64,000 nt of DNA, taken from an uncultured Phycisphaeraceae bacterium. GTDB lineage: Bacteria > Planctomycetota > Phycisphaerae > Phycisphaerales > UBA1924. The stretch is from contig CALCCF010000032.1 of the NCBI GenBank assembly GCA_937899905.1, forward strand, positions 1-64,000, given 5' to 3'. Below are positions 19,325 to 28,918 of the stretch, piece after piece (the first letter of the stretch is position 1; every line of letters starts with the position of its first letter). A model generated the notes under the pieces. The model was not told the origin of the DNA. It searched no databases and saw only the letters and a list, made by a program, of their open reading frames with translations. A program made the translations under genes and the position numbers.

Positions 19325-20565
19325 CGACTGCGACCACCCAAGCTTCCGTAAGCCCGATGGATACCAACGACAGCCTGCTCAGCTCGATCGAAGCCGACCA
19401 CGAACGGCTGGCGACGCTCCGGCGAGAGTTCCACGCGAATCCGGAGCTGAGTGACAAGGAGCACGCCACCGCCGCGCGCATCACCGCCGAGCTCGAGCGG
19501 CTCGGGCTCGAAGCGAAGTCGGGCTTCGGTCGCAACGGGACCGGCGTTGTCGCGTACCTTCCGGCCGCGTCGGCGACAACGACGACGGTCGCGCTGCGAG
19601 CCGACATCGACGCGCTCCCGATCGCCGAAGCGACCGGTAAGCCGTGGGCGTCAACCAACGCGGGCGTCATGCACGCGTGCGGCCACGATGGGCACACGGC
19701 GATCCTGCTCGGCGCGGCGCGAGCGCTCAAGGATCTGGAGACGCGTCCACACAACGTGCTCTTCGTGTTCCAGCCCGCCGAAGAAGACGGCGGCGGCGCG
19801 GACGTGATGTGCCAGCAAGGTGCGCTCGGTGGGGCGGCGAAGGGCGGCCTGGGCGAGCCGGCCTCGCGCGTCTTCGGCTTGCACGGCTGGCCGCTAATGC
19901 CACTGGGCAACATCGGCACCAAGCCCGGCCCGATGATGGCAAGCACCGACGACTTCGACGTGACGATCCGAGGGCGCGGAGGGCACGCGGCGATGCCGCA
20001 CCTGGCGTGCGACCCGATCGTGGCGGCGAGCGCGACGGTGACGGCCCTGCAAACTGTGAACTCGCGCAACGTCAACCCCAACGACGCCGGCGTGATCACT
20101 GTCGGCCAGTTCGAGGCCGGCTCGGCTAACAACGTCATCCCCGAGACCGCACGCCTCGTGGGCACGATCCGCGCGCTCACGCCCGAGACGCGCACGATCT
20201 TGGAGCAACGCTTCCGTGAGATCGTGAAAGGCTCGGCCGCCGCGCACGGATGCACCGCTGACATCGCGTGGCATCCCGGCTACCCGATGACGAGCAACGA
20301 CAACACGCTCGCCGAGCATGTGCTGCGCATCGGGCGGCAGACGCTTGGCGATGACGCGGTCGAACTCGTTCCCGAGGCCAGCATGGGCGGCGAGGACTTC
20401 TGCTTCTACGGCCACCACGTGCCAGCGTGCTTCTTCCTTCTCGGCTTGCTGCCCGAGGGCGCCGACCCCGACGCAGTGCCGCTCTTGCATCAACCAGGAT
20501 TCGACTTTAACGACGACGCGCTGCCCATCGGCGTGCGCATGATGGTGGCGCTCGCGACGTCATAA
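19321..20565 (+). CDS. M20 family amidohydrolase/peptidase
   Basis: 'LRREFHANPELSDKE', 'ADIDALPI', 'MHACGHDGHTA', 'PEASMGGEDFCFY'; ATGA overlap with the ROK gene. Confidence 0.9.
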   Translation: MTTATTQASVSPMDTNDSLLSSIEADHERLATLRREFHANPELSDKEHATAARITAELERLGLEAKSGFGRNGTGVVAYLPAASATTTTVALRADIDALPIAEATGKPWASTNAGVMHACGHDGHTAILLGAARALKDLETRPHNVLFVFQPAEEDGGGADVMCQQGALGGAAKGGLGEPASRVFGLHGWPLMPLGNIGTKPGPMMASTDDFDVTIRGRGGHAAMPHLACDPIVAASATVTALQTVNSRNVNPNDAGVITVGQFEAGSANNVIPETARLVGTIRALTPETRTILEQRFREIVKGSAAAHGCTADIAWHPGYPMTSNDNTLAEHVLRIGRQTLGDDAVELVPEASMGGEDFCFYGHHVPACFFLLGLLPEGADPDAVPLLHQPGFDFNDDALPIGVRMMVALATS

Positions 20566-20617
20566 GTTCGCTGAAAGTACGGATCCCCATACTCCAAACG
20601 AACACCGAAAATTTGTC

Positions 20618-20646
20618 TTGACTCGGGATTCTGTTTGCGGTAATCT
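20618..20646 (+). promoter_or_regulatory. Sigma70-like promoter
   Basis: TTGACT (20618-20623), 17-nt spacer, TAATCT (20641-20646), 43 nt before the ATG at 20690. Confidence 0.6.
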
Positions 20647-20689
20647 GGCACCCAACGGGCGCGCACGGCGTTCGAAGGGAGAACAGAAA

Positions 20690-21385
20690 ATGGACCGCGC
20701 ACTCATCTCGTCACTCGTTCTGTCCACCACGCTTGCGAGCGCCGCGATCGCCAACAACGAGCGCCGCATCACGCCCAGCGAGCCGTTGTTCATCTGCTTC
20801 GAGGTCGCACCCGGAGCCACGCCGACACCCGACACGCTCGTGGTCTATCTTGGTGAGGTCGAGGCCACCCAGCCCACCGGGACTCGGCGTGCGACCCTCA
20901 TCGACTCGCAGGCGATATTCCTCGGAGAGCACACGACCGACGCGTTCGGCGACGTTGTGGGCACGTTCGAGCTGGAACCGGGCATCACGTTTCGCACGGC
21001 CTCCTCGCCGTACACAGTTCTCGAGCCCGCCGTTGTGGACTTGGCCGCGCTGATCGATGGCACAGCTCGGGCCGACATCACGCTCACCGTTTCGAGCGGT
21101 GAGCTGATCGTCGACCTCGACGAGGTTCGGCTCGAGTGGGGCGTCGCGACGGGGCCAGACTCTTTCACACCCAGCGACGTGCAGCCGGTCATTACCAATC
21201 TCTACGTCGGCTCCCCGTGCTACGCGGACTTCGATCGGAACGGCCAGCTCGACGTCTTCGATTTTCTCGCGTTTCTTACCGCATTCGATCGGCGAGACTT
21301 CCGAGCCGATTGTGATGGCTGCGGCGAGCTGAGCATCTTCGACTTCATCTGCTTCCAGAACGCATTCGTCGCGGGCTGTCCGTAG
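20690..21385 (+). CDS. Secreted protein with C-terminal GC-type dockerin
   Basis: Signal peptide; tail 'CYADFDRNGQLDVFDFLAFLTAFDRRDFRADCDGCGELSIFDFICFQNAFVAGCP'. Confidence 0.8.
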   Translation: MDRALISSLVLSTTLASAAIANNERRITPSEPLFICFEVAPGATPTPDTLVVYLGEVEATQPTGTRRATLIDSQAIFLGEHTTDAFGDVVGTFELEPGITFRTASSPYTVLEPAVVDLAALIDGTARADITLTVSSGELIVDLDEVRLEWGVATGPDSFTPSDVQPVITNLYVGSPCYADFDRNGQLDVFDFLAFLTAFDRRDFRADCDGCGELSIFDFICFQNAFVAGCP

Positions 21386-21458
21386 CTGCCGACCGCAACC
21401 CGACGCCGGCTGAGCTGTATCAAGGAAAAAGCGGATAGGGCTCGAAGGGAGGTTCATC

Positions 21459-22178
21459 ATGCGTCAGAACGTTCTTGCTTTCATGGCGGCCGGCCTCGTG
21501 CTGCCAGGTGCGGTGACGGCCAGCGCGGACAACGAGCTTCGCGTCACGCCCGACGATCCACTGGTTGTGGAGTTCCGCGTCGATCCGGGCTCGACCATCA
21601 CGCCGGATACGTTCGTGGTCTATCTCGGCCAGGCCGAAGCATCCGAGCCCGGCACCTGCCTGCTGGTTGGGCAACTCGCGAACGATGGCGTCGGGATCGC
21701 GGTGCAAGGCTACCGGGCACCATTCTGCGATATCTTTGGCCCGATCGACCTGGACCCCGGTTCGGCGTTCGCCGATCGTGGGACGCCATACACACTGCTC
21801 GACCCCGGGCACTCCGACGTTGGCGCCCTGCGCGTCATGGCGCAGGGCACCGAGAGTGGGCTATTCGCGCTCGTTCTGTTCAGTGGCGAGCTCATCATCG
21901 ATGCAGACGACGTACGCATCGAGTGGGGCGAGGGTACGGGCCCGGACACGTACACCCTCAGCGATATGCAACCCGAGATCACCTCGGTCTACGTCGGCCA
22001 GCCGTGCTATGCAGATCTGGATCGCAGCGGTGAACTGGACGTGTTTGACTTCCTCGACTTCCAGAACGCGTTTGCCGCAGGCAGCCTTCGGGCCGACTGC
22101 GATGTCGACGGCTCGCTGGACTTCTTCGACTTCCTGTGCTTCTTGGACGCGTTCGATGCCGGTTGCGCTGATCGCTAG
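21459..22178 (+). CDS. Secreted protein with C-terminal GC-type dockerin (tandem paralog)
   Basis: Shares 'ELRVTPDDPLVVEFRVDPGSTITPDTFVVYLGQAE' with the preceding gene; tail 'CYADLDRSGELDVFDFLDFQNAFAAGSLRADCDVDGSLDFFDFLCFLDAFDAGC'. Confidence 0.82.
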   Translation: MRQNVLAFMAAGLVLPGAVTASADNELRVTPDDPLVVEFRVDPGSTITPDTFVVYLGQAEASEPGTCLLVGQLANDGVGIAVQGYRAPFCDIFGPIDLDPGSAFADRGTPYTLLDPGHSDVGALRVMAQGTESGLFALVLFSGELIIDADDVRIEWGEGTGPDTYTLSDMQPEITSVYVGQPCYADLDRSGELDVFDFLDFQNAFAAGSLRADCDVDGSLDFFDFLCFLDAFDAGCADR

Positions 22179-25100
22179 CGACGCATCGTTCGGCCGTTGC
22201 CACCGCCACCGCCATAGCCGTTGCGCCGCTTGTCTTGCACATCGACCGCAACGCCCTCGAAGAGCCGGGCCGACTGCGGGCCGAGCACGCCCTCGACGGC
22301 CGAAATGAACTCGGGCTCGAGGCTGACCTTGGCGGGGTTGGTCGACGGCACGGCGATCGGCTCGGCATCGCCGATGCACACCACGACTTCAAGGGGGGAG
22401 GACGGCGCACCCACGGGGGCGCCGTTCTTCTTTGAGGCGTCGTGCCGCTGCGCGAGCTGGTGCACCTCGTCGAGAGCACGGGGGCCGTTGCCGTTTAGGC
22501 GGCTATCACGGACGTACAACCGCAAGCGCCCACCCTCGAGCGGGACGGCCTCGATCGGCGCCAACTGCTCGACGATGATCTGCGCATCACCGCGCGATCG
22601 ATCGAGCCGGCCGAGCACGAACTTTGGCGAGTCGTCCTCGAGCAGGTGGTGGTACTTCTGGTACGCGTCGGTGAAGAGCACGGCGTCGGCGGTGCCGGTG
22701 GTGTCCTCGACGGTGAGGATGCCCATCTTCTGGCCCGCGCTGCGGCCGCTGCGCGCAACGATCACGCGCGTGCTCTGAACCATGATGCCCGCGATCACGC
22801 GGCGGCCCTGCTCCACCTCGGCCAGCTGCCCGAGCTCGTGCGTCGCGAAGGCGCGGATCCACGGGCCCCATTGCTCGAGCGGGTGGCTCGACACGTAGAA
22901 GCCCAGCGTCTCCTTCTCGTGGCGCAGCGTCTCTTGCTCGCCCCAGGGCTCGATGCTCACGAGCGCGGGCGAGGGCGCTTCCTCGGCCGCGCCACCGCCG
23001 AACAGCCCGCCCTGGCCTGCGGCGCGATCGGCGGCCGCCGTCTGCCCGGCGCTCACGGCCGGGTCGATCGACGCGACCATCGCCGCCCGGTCGTCACGGG
23101 AATGCACGTTGTCGAACGCGCCCGCCTTGATGAGGCTCTCGATGGTGGCCTTGTTGACGCTCCGCAGCGGCACGCGCTCGCAGAAGTCGAACAGGTCGCG
23201 GAAGGGCTCGGGCCCGTCTTCGCGCTGACGCGCCTTGACGATTGCCTCGATCGCGCCGCCGCCCGCGCCCTTGATGGCCTTCATGCCAAAGCGGATGTGG
23301 CCGTGCGACGCGTCGTGCGGCTCGCTCTCGCCGTACACCACCTCGAAGTCTTCACCGGACAGGTTAATGTCCGGCGGTGCAACCTCGATGCCCGTGCGCA
23401 CGACCTCGCCGGTCTTCGGATCGATCACGCGCGTGCGCTTGCAGTCTTCGAGATAGGGCAACCAATCGGCGACCTTCTGCGCCTGGCTCTCGAAGCTCAG
23501 GAACGCGGCCATGTACGGCGCTGGGAAGTATGTCTTCAGGTACGCCGTCTGATAGGCGACGATCGCGTATCCCGTACTGTGGCTCTTGTTGAAGCCGTAG
23601 CCGGCAAACTTGAGGATGAGCTCGAAGAGTTCCTCGGCCTTGTCCTTGGAGAGCCCCTGCGTCTGCGCGCCGTCGATGAACTTCGGCCGCTCGGCGTCGA
23701 TGATCTTCGCCTTCTTCTTGCTGATCGCCTTGATGAGCGAGTACGCCGCACGCAGGGGGATGCCGCCCAGCTCGTGGACGATCTGCATCACCTGTTCCTG
23801 GTACACCATCACGCCGTACGTCTCGGCGGTGAAGCGATCGACGATCTCGTGCACCTTGGGCACGGGCTCGGTGCCGTGCTTGCGCTTGTTGTACGCGGGG
23901 ATGAGGTCCATCGGCCCGGGCCGGAACAGCGCGTTGGCGGCGATGAGGTCTTCCAAGCGGTCGGGCTTCATCTCCATGAGCAAGCGACGCATGCCGCCCG
24001 ACTCGAACTGGAACACACCCGTCGAATCGCCGCGCGTGAACATGTCGAAGACGGTCGGGTCGTCGTACGTCAGGCGATCGAGATCGAGCGGGTGCGGGCC
24101 ACCGTCGGCCTTGTCGCGCCCGACGGCGGCGTACACGGCCTCGTCGTCCATCGCGTCGGTGATGAGCTTGCGGGCACGCTCGATGACGCTGAGCGTCCGC
24201 AGCCCAAGGAAGTCCATCTTGAGCAGGCCCATCTTCTCGCAGGTGGGGCCGTCCCATTGCGTGATGGCCTCGTCCTCGCCGCTGCCGCTCTGCTTGTAAA
24301 GCGGCACGAGCTCGTGCAAGGGCCGCGTCGCGACGATCACGCCCGCCGCATGCACGCTGGCGTGGCGGGCCTGGCCTTCCATCACCTTCGCGTTGGCGAT
24401 CAGCCGCTGGATCGTGTCCTTGTCGGCGTGCTGCTCGGCGGGCAGCTTCTCGTTGAGCTTCGCGAGCGCCTCGCGCTTGCCCTGCGCCGCGTCGGCGAAG
24501 TCGGGCTCCTGCTCCTCGGCCTTGTCCAGCGTGATGTTGAGCTGCTCGGGGATGAGCTTGGCCAGGCGATCGGCGACCGGCAGGCTCACCGCCAAAACAC
24601 GAGAAACATCCCGCACCGCCGCGCGCGCCTTGAGCGTCCCGAACGTGATGATCTGGGCGACGTGCCCGTACTTCTCGCGCACGTAGCGGATGACATCGCC
24701 GCGCCCGTCCTGGCACAGGTCGATATCGATATCGGGGTACTCGCTGCGATCGGGGTCGGTGAATCGCTCGAAGAGCAGGCCGTACTTCACCGGGCACGCG
24801 TTGGAGAGACCAAGCACGTACCCGACCATCGTGCCCACGCCCGAACCACGCGCGAGCGCCGGGATGCCTCGCGCACGCCCCCAGTTCACAAAGTCCCACA
24901 CGATGAGGAAGTATGCGCTGATGCTCTTGTCAGCGAGGATCTTCAGCTCGCGGTTCAGCCTCGCCCACTTGTCGAACCCATCGGTGTCCTTGGCCTTCGC
25001 GCGCGCGGCCTCGGTTTCTGGCTGTCCCTCGGCGTGCTTGTGCCTGTGGGTCATGATCTGCGGCCCGTACCGCCACACCATGCCGCCCTCGGCCAGCGAA

Positions 25101-26239
25101 CGCAGCGCGTCGTCACACTGCTCGTTCAGCTCGTCGTGGTCGAGCCCCGCGTCGGCCGCCGGCTCGAGCTCGAAGCGTGAGCAATAGTCCTTGTACCAGG
25201 CCGTGAGGTCGCCGTTGTAGCCCTTGTCCTGGCTGTCGGGCAGCTTGTCGGGCGTACGCACGACGACCACCGGCGCATGGTTCGCGCCGATCGGCAGCTC
25301 GACGTCGCACCGCGCCGCGATGCGCAGCGTGTTGTCGCACGCCTCGACGCCGACATCGCCGTACTCACCCTCGAAGAGCTCGCGCATCTGCTCGGGGCTC
25401 TTGACGTAGAGCTCGGGCGTGTAGCGCAGCCGCTCCTGATCGTGCTTGTTCTTGCCCATCGAGATGCAGATGAGCGTGTCGTGCGCGTCGTGGTCCTCAG
25501 CGCGAAGGAAGTGCGCGTCGTTGTCGCACACCAGCGGCACGTCGTGCTTCCTGGCAAGCTCGATGACGTGCGGGTTGATCGACACCTGCTCGGGGATGTG
25601 GTGCTGCAGCTCGCAGAACGAGCGCGGGCCAGTGCCCTCGTCGGCGAACACCCGCTTGTGCCACGCGATGCTCTCCTCGGCGGCCTCAAGGTCGGTCTTC
25701 GAGCCGCTGCGCACGTACCGGAGCAGGTGCTCGCCCAGCTCGCTGCCCAGGTGGCCGTTGATCGCGATGAGCCCGCTGCTGTGTTCTTCCAGCAGGTCGC
25801 GATCGATGCGCGGCTTGAAGTAGAACCCCGTCAGGTACGCCTGGCTGCACAGCAGCATCAGGTTGTTCCAGCCCGTGATGTTCTCGGCCAGCAGCACGAG
25901 GTGGTACCCGCCGTCGCTGACGCCGGTGTAGGTCCGGTCCTGCCGGGGTCGGCCGGGCGGGCAGACATACGCCTCGACGCCCAGGATCGGGCGGACGCCG
26001 CGCTTGCGGCAAGCCTCATAGAAGGCCACCGCGCCGAACATGTTGCCGTGGTCGGTGACGGCGACGGCCGGGGTGCCCAGGTCGGCGATCCGATCGGTCA
26101 GGCGGTCGATCCGGTTGCCGCCGTCCAGCAGCGAGTACTCGGTGTGCAGGTGGAGGTGGGCGAAGCCCGAGCCGAGCTGGCCGAGCAGCCGATCGGCGAC
26201 GCTCTGGCCTTCCGTGTGATCCGTCTCGGTCGCCGCCAT
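22175..26239 (-). CDS. dnaE: DNA polymerase III subunit alpha
   Basis: PHP domain 'FAHLHLHTEYSLLDG', 'YPDIDIDLCQDGRGDVIRYVREKYG', 'FVHAAGV'-type and helix-hairpin-helix regions; ~1354 aa. Confidence 0.96.
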   Translation of the reverse strand: MAATETDHTEGQSVADRLLGQLGSGFAHLHLHTEYSLLDGGNRIDRLTDRIADLGTPAVAVTDHGNMFGAVAFYEACRKRGVRPILGVEAYVCPPGRPRQDRTYTGVSDGGYHLVLLAENITGWNNLMLLCSQAYLTGFYFKPRIDRDLLEEHSSGLIAINGHLGSELGEHLLRYVRSGSKTDLEAAEESIAWHKRVFADEGTGPRSFCELQHHIPEQVSINPHVIELARKHDVPLVCDNDAHFLRAEDHDAHDTLICISMGKNKHDQERLRYTPELYVKSPEQMRELFEGEYGDVGVEACDNTLRIAARCDVELPIGANHAPVVVVRTPDKLPDSQDKGYNGDLTAWYKDYCSRFELEPAADAGLDHDELNEQCDDALRSLAEGGMVWRYGPQIMTHRHKHAEGQPETEAARAKAKDTDGFDKWARLNRELKILADKSISAYFLIVWDFVNWGRARGIPALARGSGVGTMVGYVLGLSNACPVKYGLLFERFTDPDRSEYPDIDIDLCQDGRGDVIRYVREKYGHVAQIITFGTLKARAAVRDVSRVLAVSLPVADRLAKLIPEQLNITLDKAEEQEPDFADAAQGKREALAKLNEKLPAEQHADKDTIQRLIANAKVMEGQARHASVHAAGVIVATRPLHELVPLYKQSGSGEDEAITQWDGPTCEKMGLLKMDFLGLRTLSVIERARKLITDAMDDEAVYAAVGRDKADGGPHPLDLDRLTYDDPTVFDMFTRGDSTGVFQFESGGMRRLLMEMKPDRLEDLIAANALFRPGPMDLIPAYNKRKHGTEPVPKVHEIVDRFTAETYGVMVYQEQVMQIVHELGGIPLRAAYSLIKAISKKKAKIIDAERPKFIDGAQTQGLSKDKAEELFELILKFAGYGFNKSHSTGYAIVAYQTAYLKTYFPAPYMAAFLSFESQAQKVADWLPYLEDCKRTRVIDPKTGEVVRTGIEVAPPDINLSGEDFEVVYGESEPHDASHGHIRFGMKAIKGAGGGAIEAIVKARQREDGPEPFRDLFDFCERVPLRSVNKATIESLIKAGAFDNVHSRDDRAAMVASIDPAVSAGQTAAADRAAGQGGLFGGGAAEEAPSPALVSIEPWGEQETLRHEKETLGFYVSSHPLEQWGPWIRAFATHELGQLAEVEQGRRVIAGIMVQSTRVIVARSGRSAGQKMGILTVEDTTGTADAVLFTDAYQKYHHLLEDDSPKFVLGRLDRSRGDAQIIVEQLAPIEAVPLEGGRLRLYVRDSRLNGNGPRALDEVHQLAQRHDASKKNGAPVGAPSSPLEVVVCIGDAEPIAVPSTNPAKVSLEPEFISAVEGVLGPQSARLFEGVAVDVQDKRRNGYGGGGGNGRTMRR

Positions 26240-26647
26240 GCCCGGTAATCCTCCGTGATCGTGTGAGCTCGTGACGGTAGCCGCGAGGCTTCGCGATGTA
26301 GGCCCCACGAGAGCACGCCCGATAATCTACCCAACCTCCTGTAACTCCAGATTCTGGCCTATTTGTGGACAAATCCAGGAATCCACCTGGCACCTAAACG
26401 TCGTATCCGCTAGTGTTTACTGGAGGGAGGGATGGTCTCGGTCTGATCCGCTGCCATACCTCAGAAACGACAACGGACTGCACGCACGCCTTTGGGAAGG
26501 ACCCCGAGGGGGTGTGCCAGACGCACTTTGGCCGTTTCCTGGCTTGCGTGCAGCACGGTGGAGCGGGCGTGAGTCTCCACCGGAGTTCTGTTGGCGATCG
26601 TGGGATCGAGAGAACAAAGAAGACTTGGGATCAAGGGAGAGTTAGAT

Positions 26648-27352
26648 ATGCGTACCGTCCTTACCGCAGCCGCCATGCTGGCCACAGCCGGCATCGCCGC
26701 CGCCGACACCGTCGACCTCCGGTACTTCGGGCCCGGAGCCGGCGCGTCGTTTGATGTCGTTGCCAACGGCAACTCGACCAACGTGTTCGCCGGACAGCTG
26801 AACTTCCTGGCCGACAACGGCACGGGTGCCGGCTCTCTGCTCAATGGCACGCTGATGACCTACTGCATCGACGTGCTCGAGCCCGTCGGTGGCGGCCGGA
26901 ACACCTACAACCTCGACGCCCTCGAGGACTCGCCCGTGACGGCGGGCAGCGTCTCCCCAGCCATGGGTGTGGACAAGGCCGAGGCTATCGCCCGCATGTA
27001 CACCTTCGCGGCTGGCTCGCAGTTCGGTAGCGACAGCGACGTTGCCGCTGCCTTCCAGCTGGCCGTCTGGGAAGTCATCGCCGACTTCGGTGGCGACGAT
27101 CCGATGAGCCTGACGACCGGCGACTTCCGCGTGACCAGCACCGTGAACAGCGGCACCCAGACGTTCCTGACCAGCCTGCTCGACGCGGCCGGCGACGGCA
27201 GCATCAGCATCTTCCAGGGCCTGGGCGCGCTCACCAACGAGGGCCTGCAGGACCAGATCTTCGAGGTAGTCATCCCGCTGCCCGGTGCGGCTGGCATGGC
27301 CGCCGTTGGGCTCGCCGGTGTGGGCCTCGTTGCCCGCCGCCGCCGCAGCTAA
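26648..27352 (+). CDS. Secreted protein, candidate Cys-Gln thioester domain, VPLPA/PEP-CTERM-like anchor (paralog 1)
   Basis: Signal peptide; 'TYCIDV' (Cys codon 26864-26866); 'AAFQLAVWEVIADF' (Gln codon 27056-27058); tail 'VVIPLPGAAGMAAVGLAGVGLVARRRRS'. Confidence 0.75.
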   Translation: MRTVLTAAAMLATAGIAAADTVDLRYFGPGAGASFDVVANGNSTNVFAGQLNFLADNGTGAGSLLNGTLMTYCIDVLEPVGGGRNTYNLDALEDSPVTAGSVSPAMGVDKAEAIARMYTFAAGSQFGSDSDVAAAFQLAVWEVIADFGGDDPMSLTTGDFRVTSTVNSGTQTFLTSLLDAAGDGSISIFQGLGALTNEGLQDQIFEVVIPLPGAAGMAAVGLAGVGLVARRRRS

Positions 27353-27402
27353 CCAGGCTCCCCACGGCCTTTCGGGGCCGACCGTCTCTCGATCAACACC
27401 GA

Positions 27403-27433
27403 GGCGCCCGTTCCACGAGACGGGTGCCTTTTT
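27403..27433 (+). terminator. Rho-independent terminator of paralog 1
   Basis: GGCGCCCGT-TCCACGAG-ACGGGTGCC then TTTTT. Confidence 0.8.
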
Positions 27434-27884
27434 CATGCGCTCGGCGGTCTTCCATGGCACGCGGCGCTGCCGACCGCAAAGTGCACCACCGAATCGACTT
27501 CCAGCAATCCGACTACGCCAGACTGTGAGACGTGGCCGTGCTCGATGCGGATCTGAAGCTTGCCTATTCCCACAAAAATCAAAAAATTTGCGTAATTTGC
27601 GACGTGCGCTGTTTCCCTGTCGTTGTACGGCACGTATCAGTTACCCCTAGGAGAGCGCGGCCATCGAGATCCGCTTCACACGTCGCGGTCCCGCGATGCG
27701 CCGCCGTTGAGAGAAGGAAGAGACAGAGGTTCATCCCGAGCACGTGGCGGCCCGCCTTGCATCGCGCAGGCAGTGGGCCCCATAACCGATCTTCGGATGC
27801 TCGGACACTCAATTCACTTCCGCAGGGAAGCGAGCTGTGGCGGCTCGGTGCCGTCCTGTCGCTTTCGATCGCATGAGTTAGGAG

Positions 27885-28592
27885 ATGGAGATGCGGAACA
27901 CGATCATGGCCTTGGCGATCGCAGCCGGGGCGTCCACCGCGCTCGCCGATAGCGTGCAGCTGGACTACCGCGGCCTGCACGGCCGCTCGTTCACCGTGCA
28001 AGGGCATGGTGGGACCAACGCCGGATTCATGAAGTGGGATGTCCTGGACGCGTCGCTCTCGGGCGGCAAGTTCACCAACGGCCAGCGCATCCGCACCTTC
28101 TGCATCGATCTGAGCACAACGCTCGACGATCCGGATTGGTACGAGATCAAGGGCCTCAAGGACACGGTCAACCCGCTCGACCCGGGAATGACCGACGAAG
28201 AAGCCGACGCCCTGGCCCGCATGTTCACCTATGCGGTGGCCAACGACCTGAACTTCACGTCAGGCGGTAGCGGTCGCGACAACGCCGCAACGTTCCAGAT
28301 GGCGATCTGGGAGATCCTCGCGGACTTCGGCACCGACGGCTCCAGCCTGAGCACCACCACCGGCTCGTTCGCGGTCACCGGCGGCTTCTCCGGCGACGCC
28401 ACGCTGCTGAACGACCTGTTCAACGCCGCCCAGTTTGGCAGCATCAACACCAACATCGAGCTGCACGGGCTCGACTCGGTGGCCGGCCAGGACCAGGTCT
28501 ACTTCGTCGTGGTCCCCCTGCCGTCGTCGGCGGGCCTCGCCGCCGCGGGCCTCCTGGGCCTCGCCGCCATTCGCCGCCGCCGCCACCGCTAA
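27885..28592 (+). CDS. Secreted protein, candidate Cys-Gln thioester domain, VPLPA/PEP-CTERM-like anchor (paralog 2)
   Basis: 'TFCIDL' (Cys codon 28101-28103); 'ATFQMAIWEILADF' (Gln codon 28296-28298); tail 'VVVPLPSSAGLAAAGLLGLAAIRRRRHR'. Confidence 0.75.
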   Translation: MEMRNTIMALAIAAGASTALADSVQLDYRGLHGRSFTVQGHGGTNAGFMKWDVLDASLSGGKFTNGQRIRTFCIDLSTTLDDPDWYEIKGLKDTVNPLDPGMTDEEADALARMFTYAVANDLNFTSGGSGRDNAATFQMAIWEILADFGTDGSSLSTTTGSFAVTGGFSGDATLLNDLFNAAQFGSINTNIELHGLDSVAGQDQVYFVVVPLPSSAGLAAAGLLGLAAIRRRRHR

Positions 28593-28638
28593 AACGCGCT
28601 GTGATCGGCCAATAACGACCTCCCTTCTTCTCTTTCTT

Positions 28639-28661
28639 GCCGCCTCGTGGGCGGCTTTTTT
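28639..28661 (+). terminator. Rho-independent terminator of paralog 2
   Basis: GCCGCC-TCGTG-GGCGGC followed by TTTTTT. Confidence 0.8.
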
Positions 28662-28918
28662 CGTTGGACGCGTGGCTATCGGCGGCTTGCATCAGGAGCC
28701 TGGTCCGGATACCAGAGAATCGTCATAAACCCCTGGTAAATGTGCGTTTACGTCTCGACACAACCGCCGTCCGTGGTATCCTTCACGCGGTGAGGCCGCC
28801 ACGCGGAGTGGGACACGGGGAGAGTCCCCCTTCGCTCTGGCCGAGCCGGCATGGGCCCCAAGACGCCACGACGGCGAAAAGGGTCCCGGTCCAACTGAAG
28901 ACCGAGAGGGAGAACGCC

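Noticed and set aside
22646-25180. 844-aa plus-strand ORF
   Set aside because: Fully antisense to dnaE, which is a certain gene; low-complexity His/Arg/Val-rich translation.
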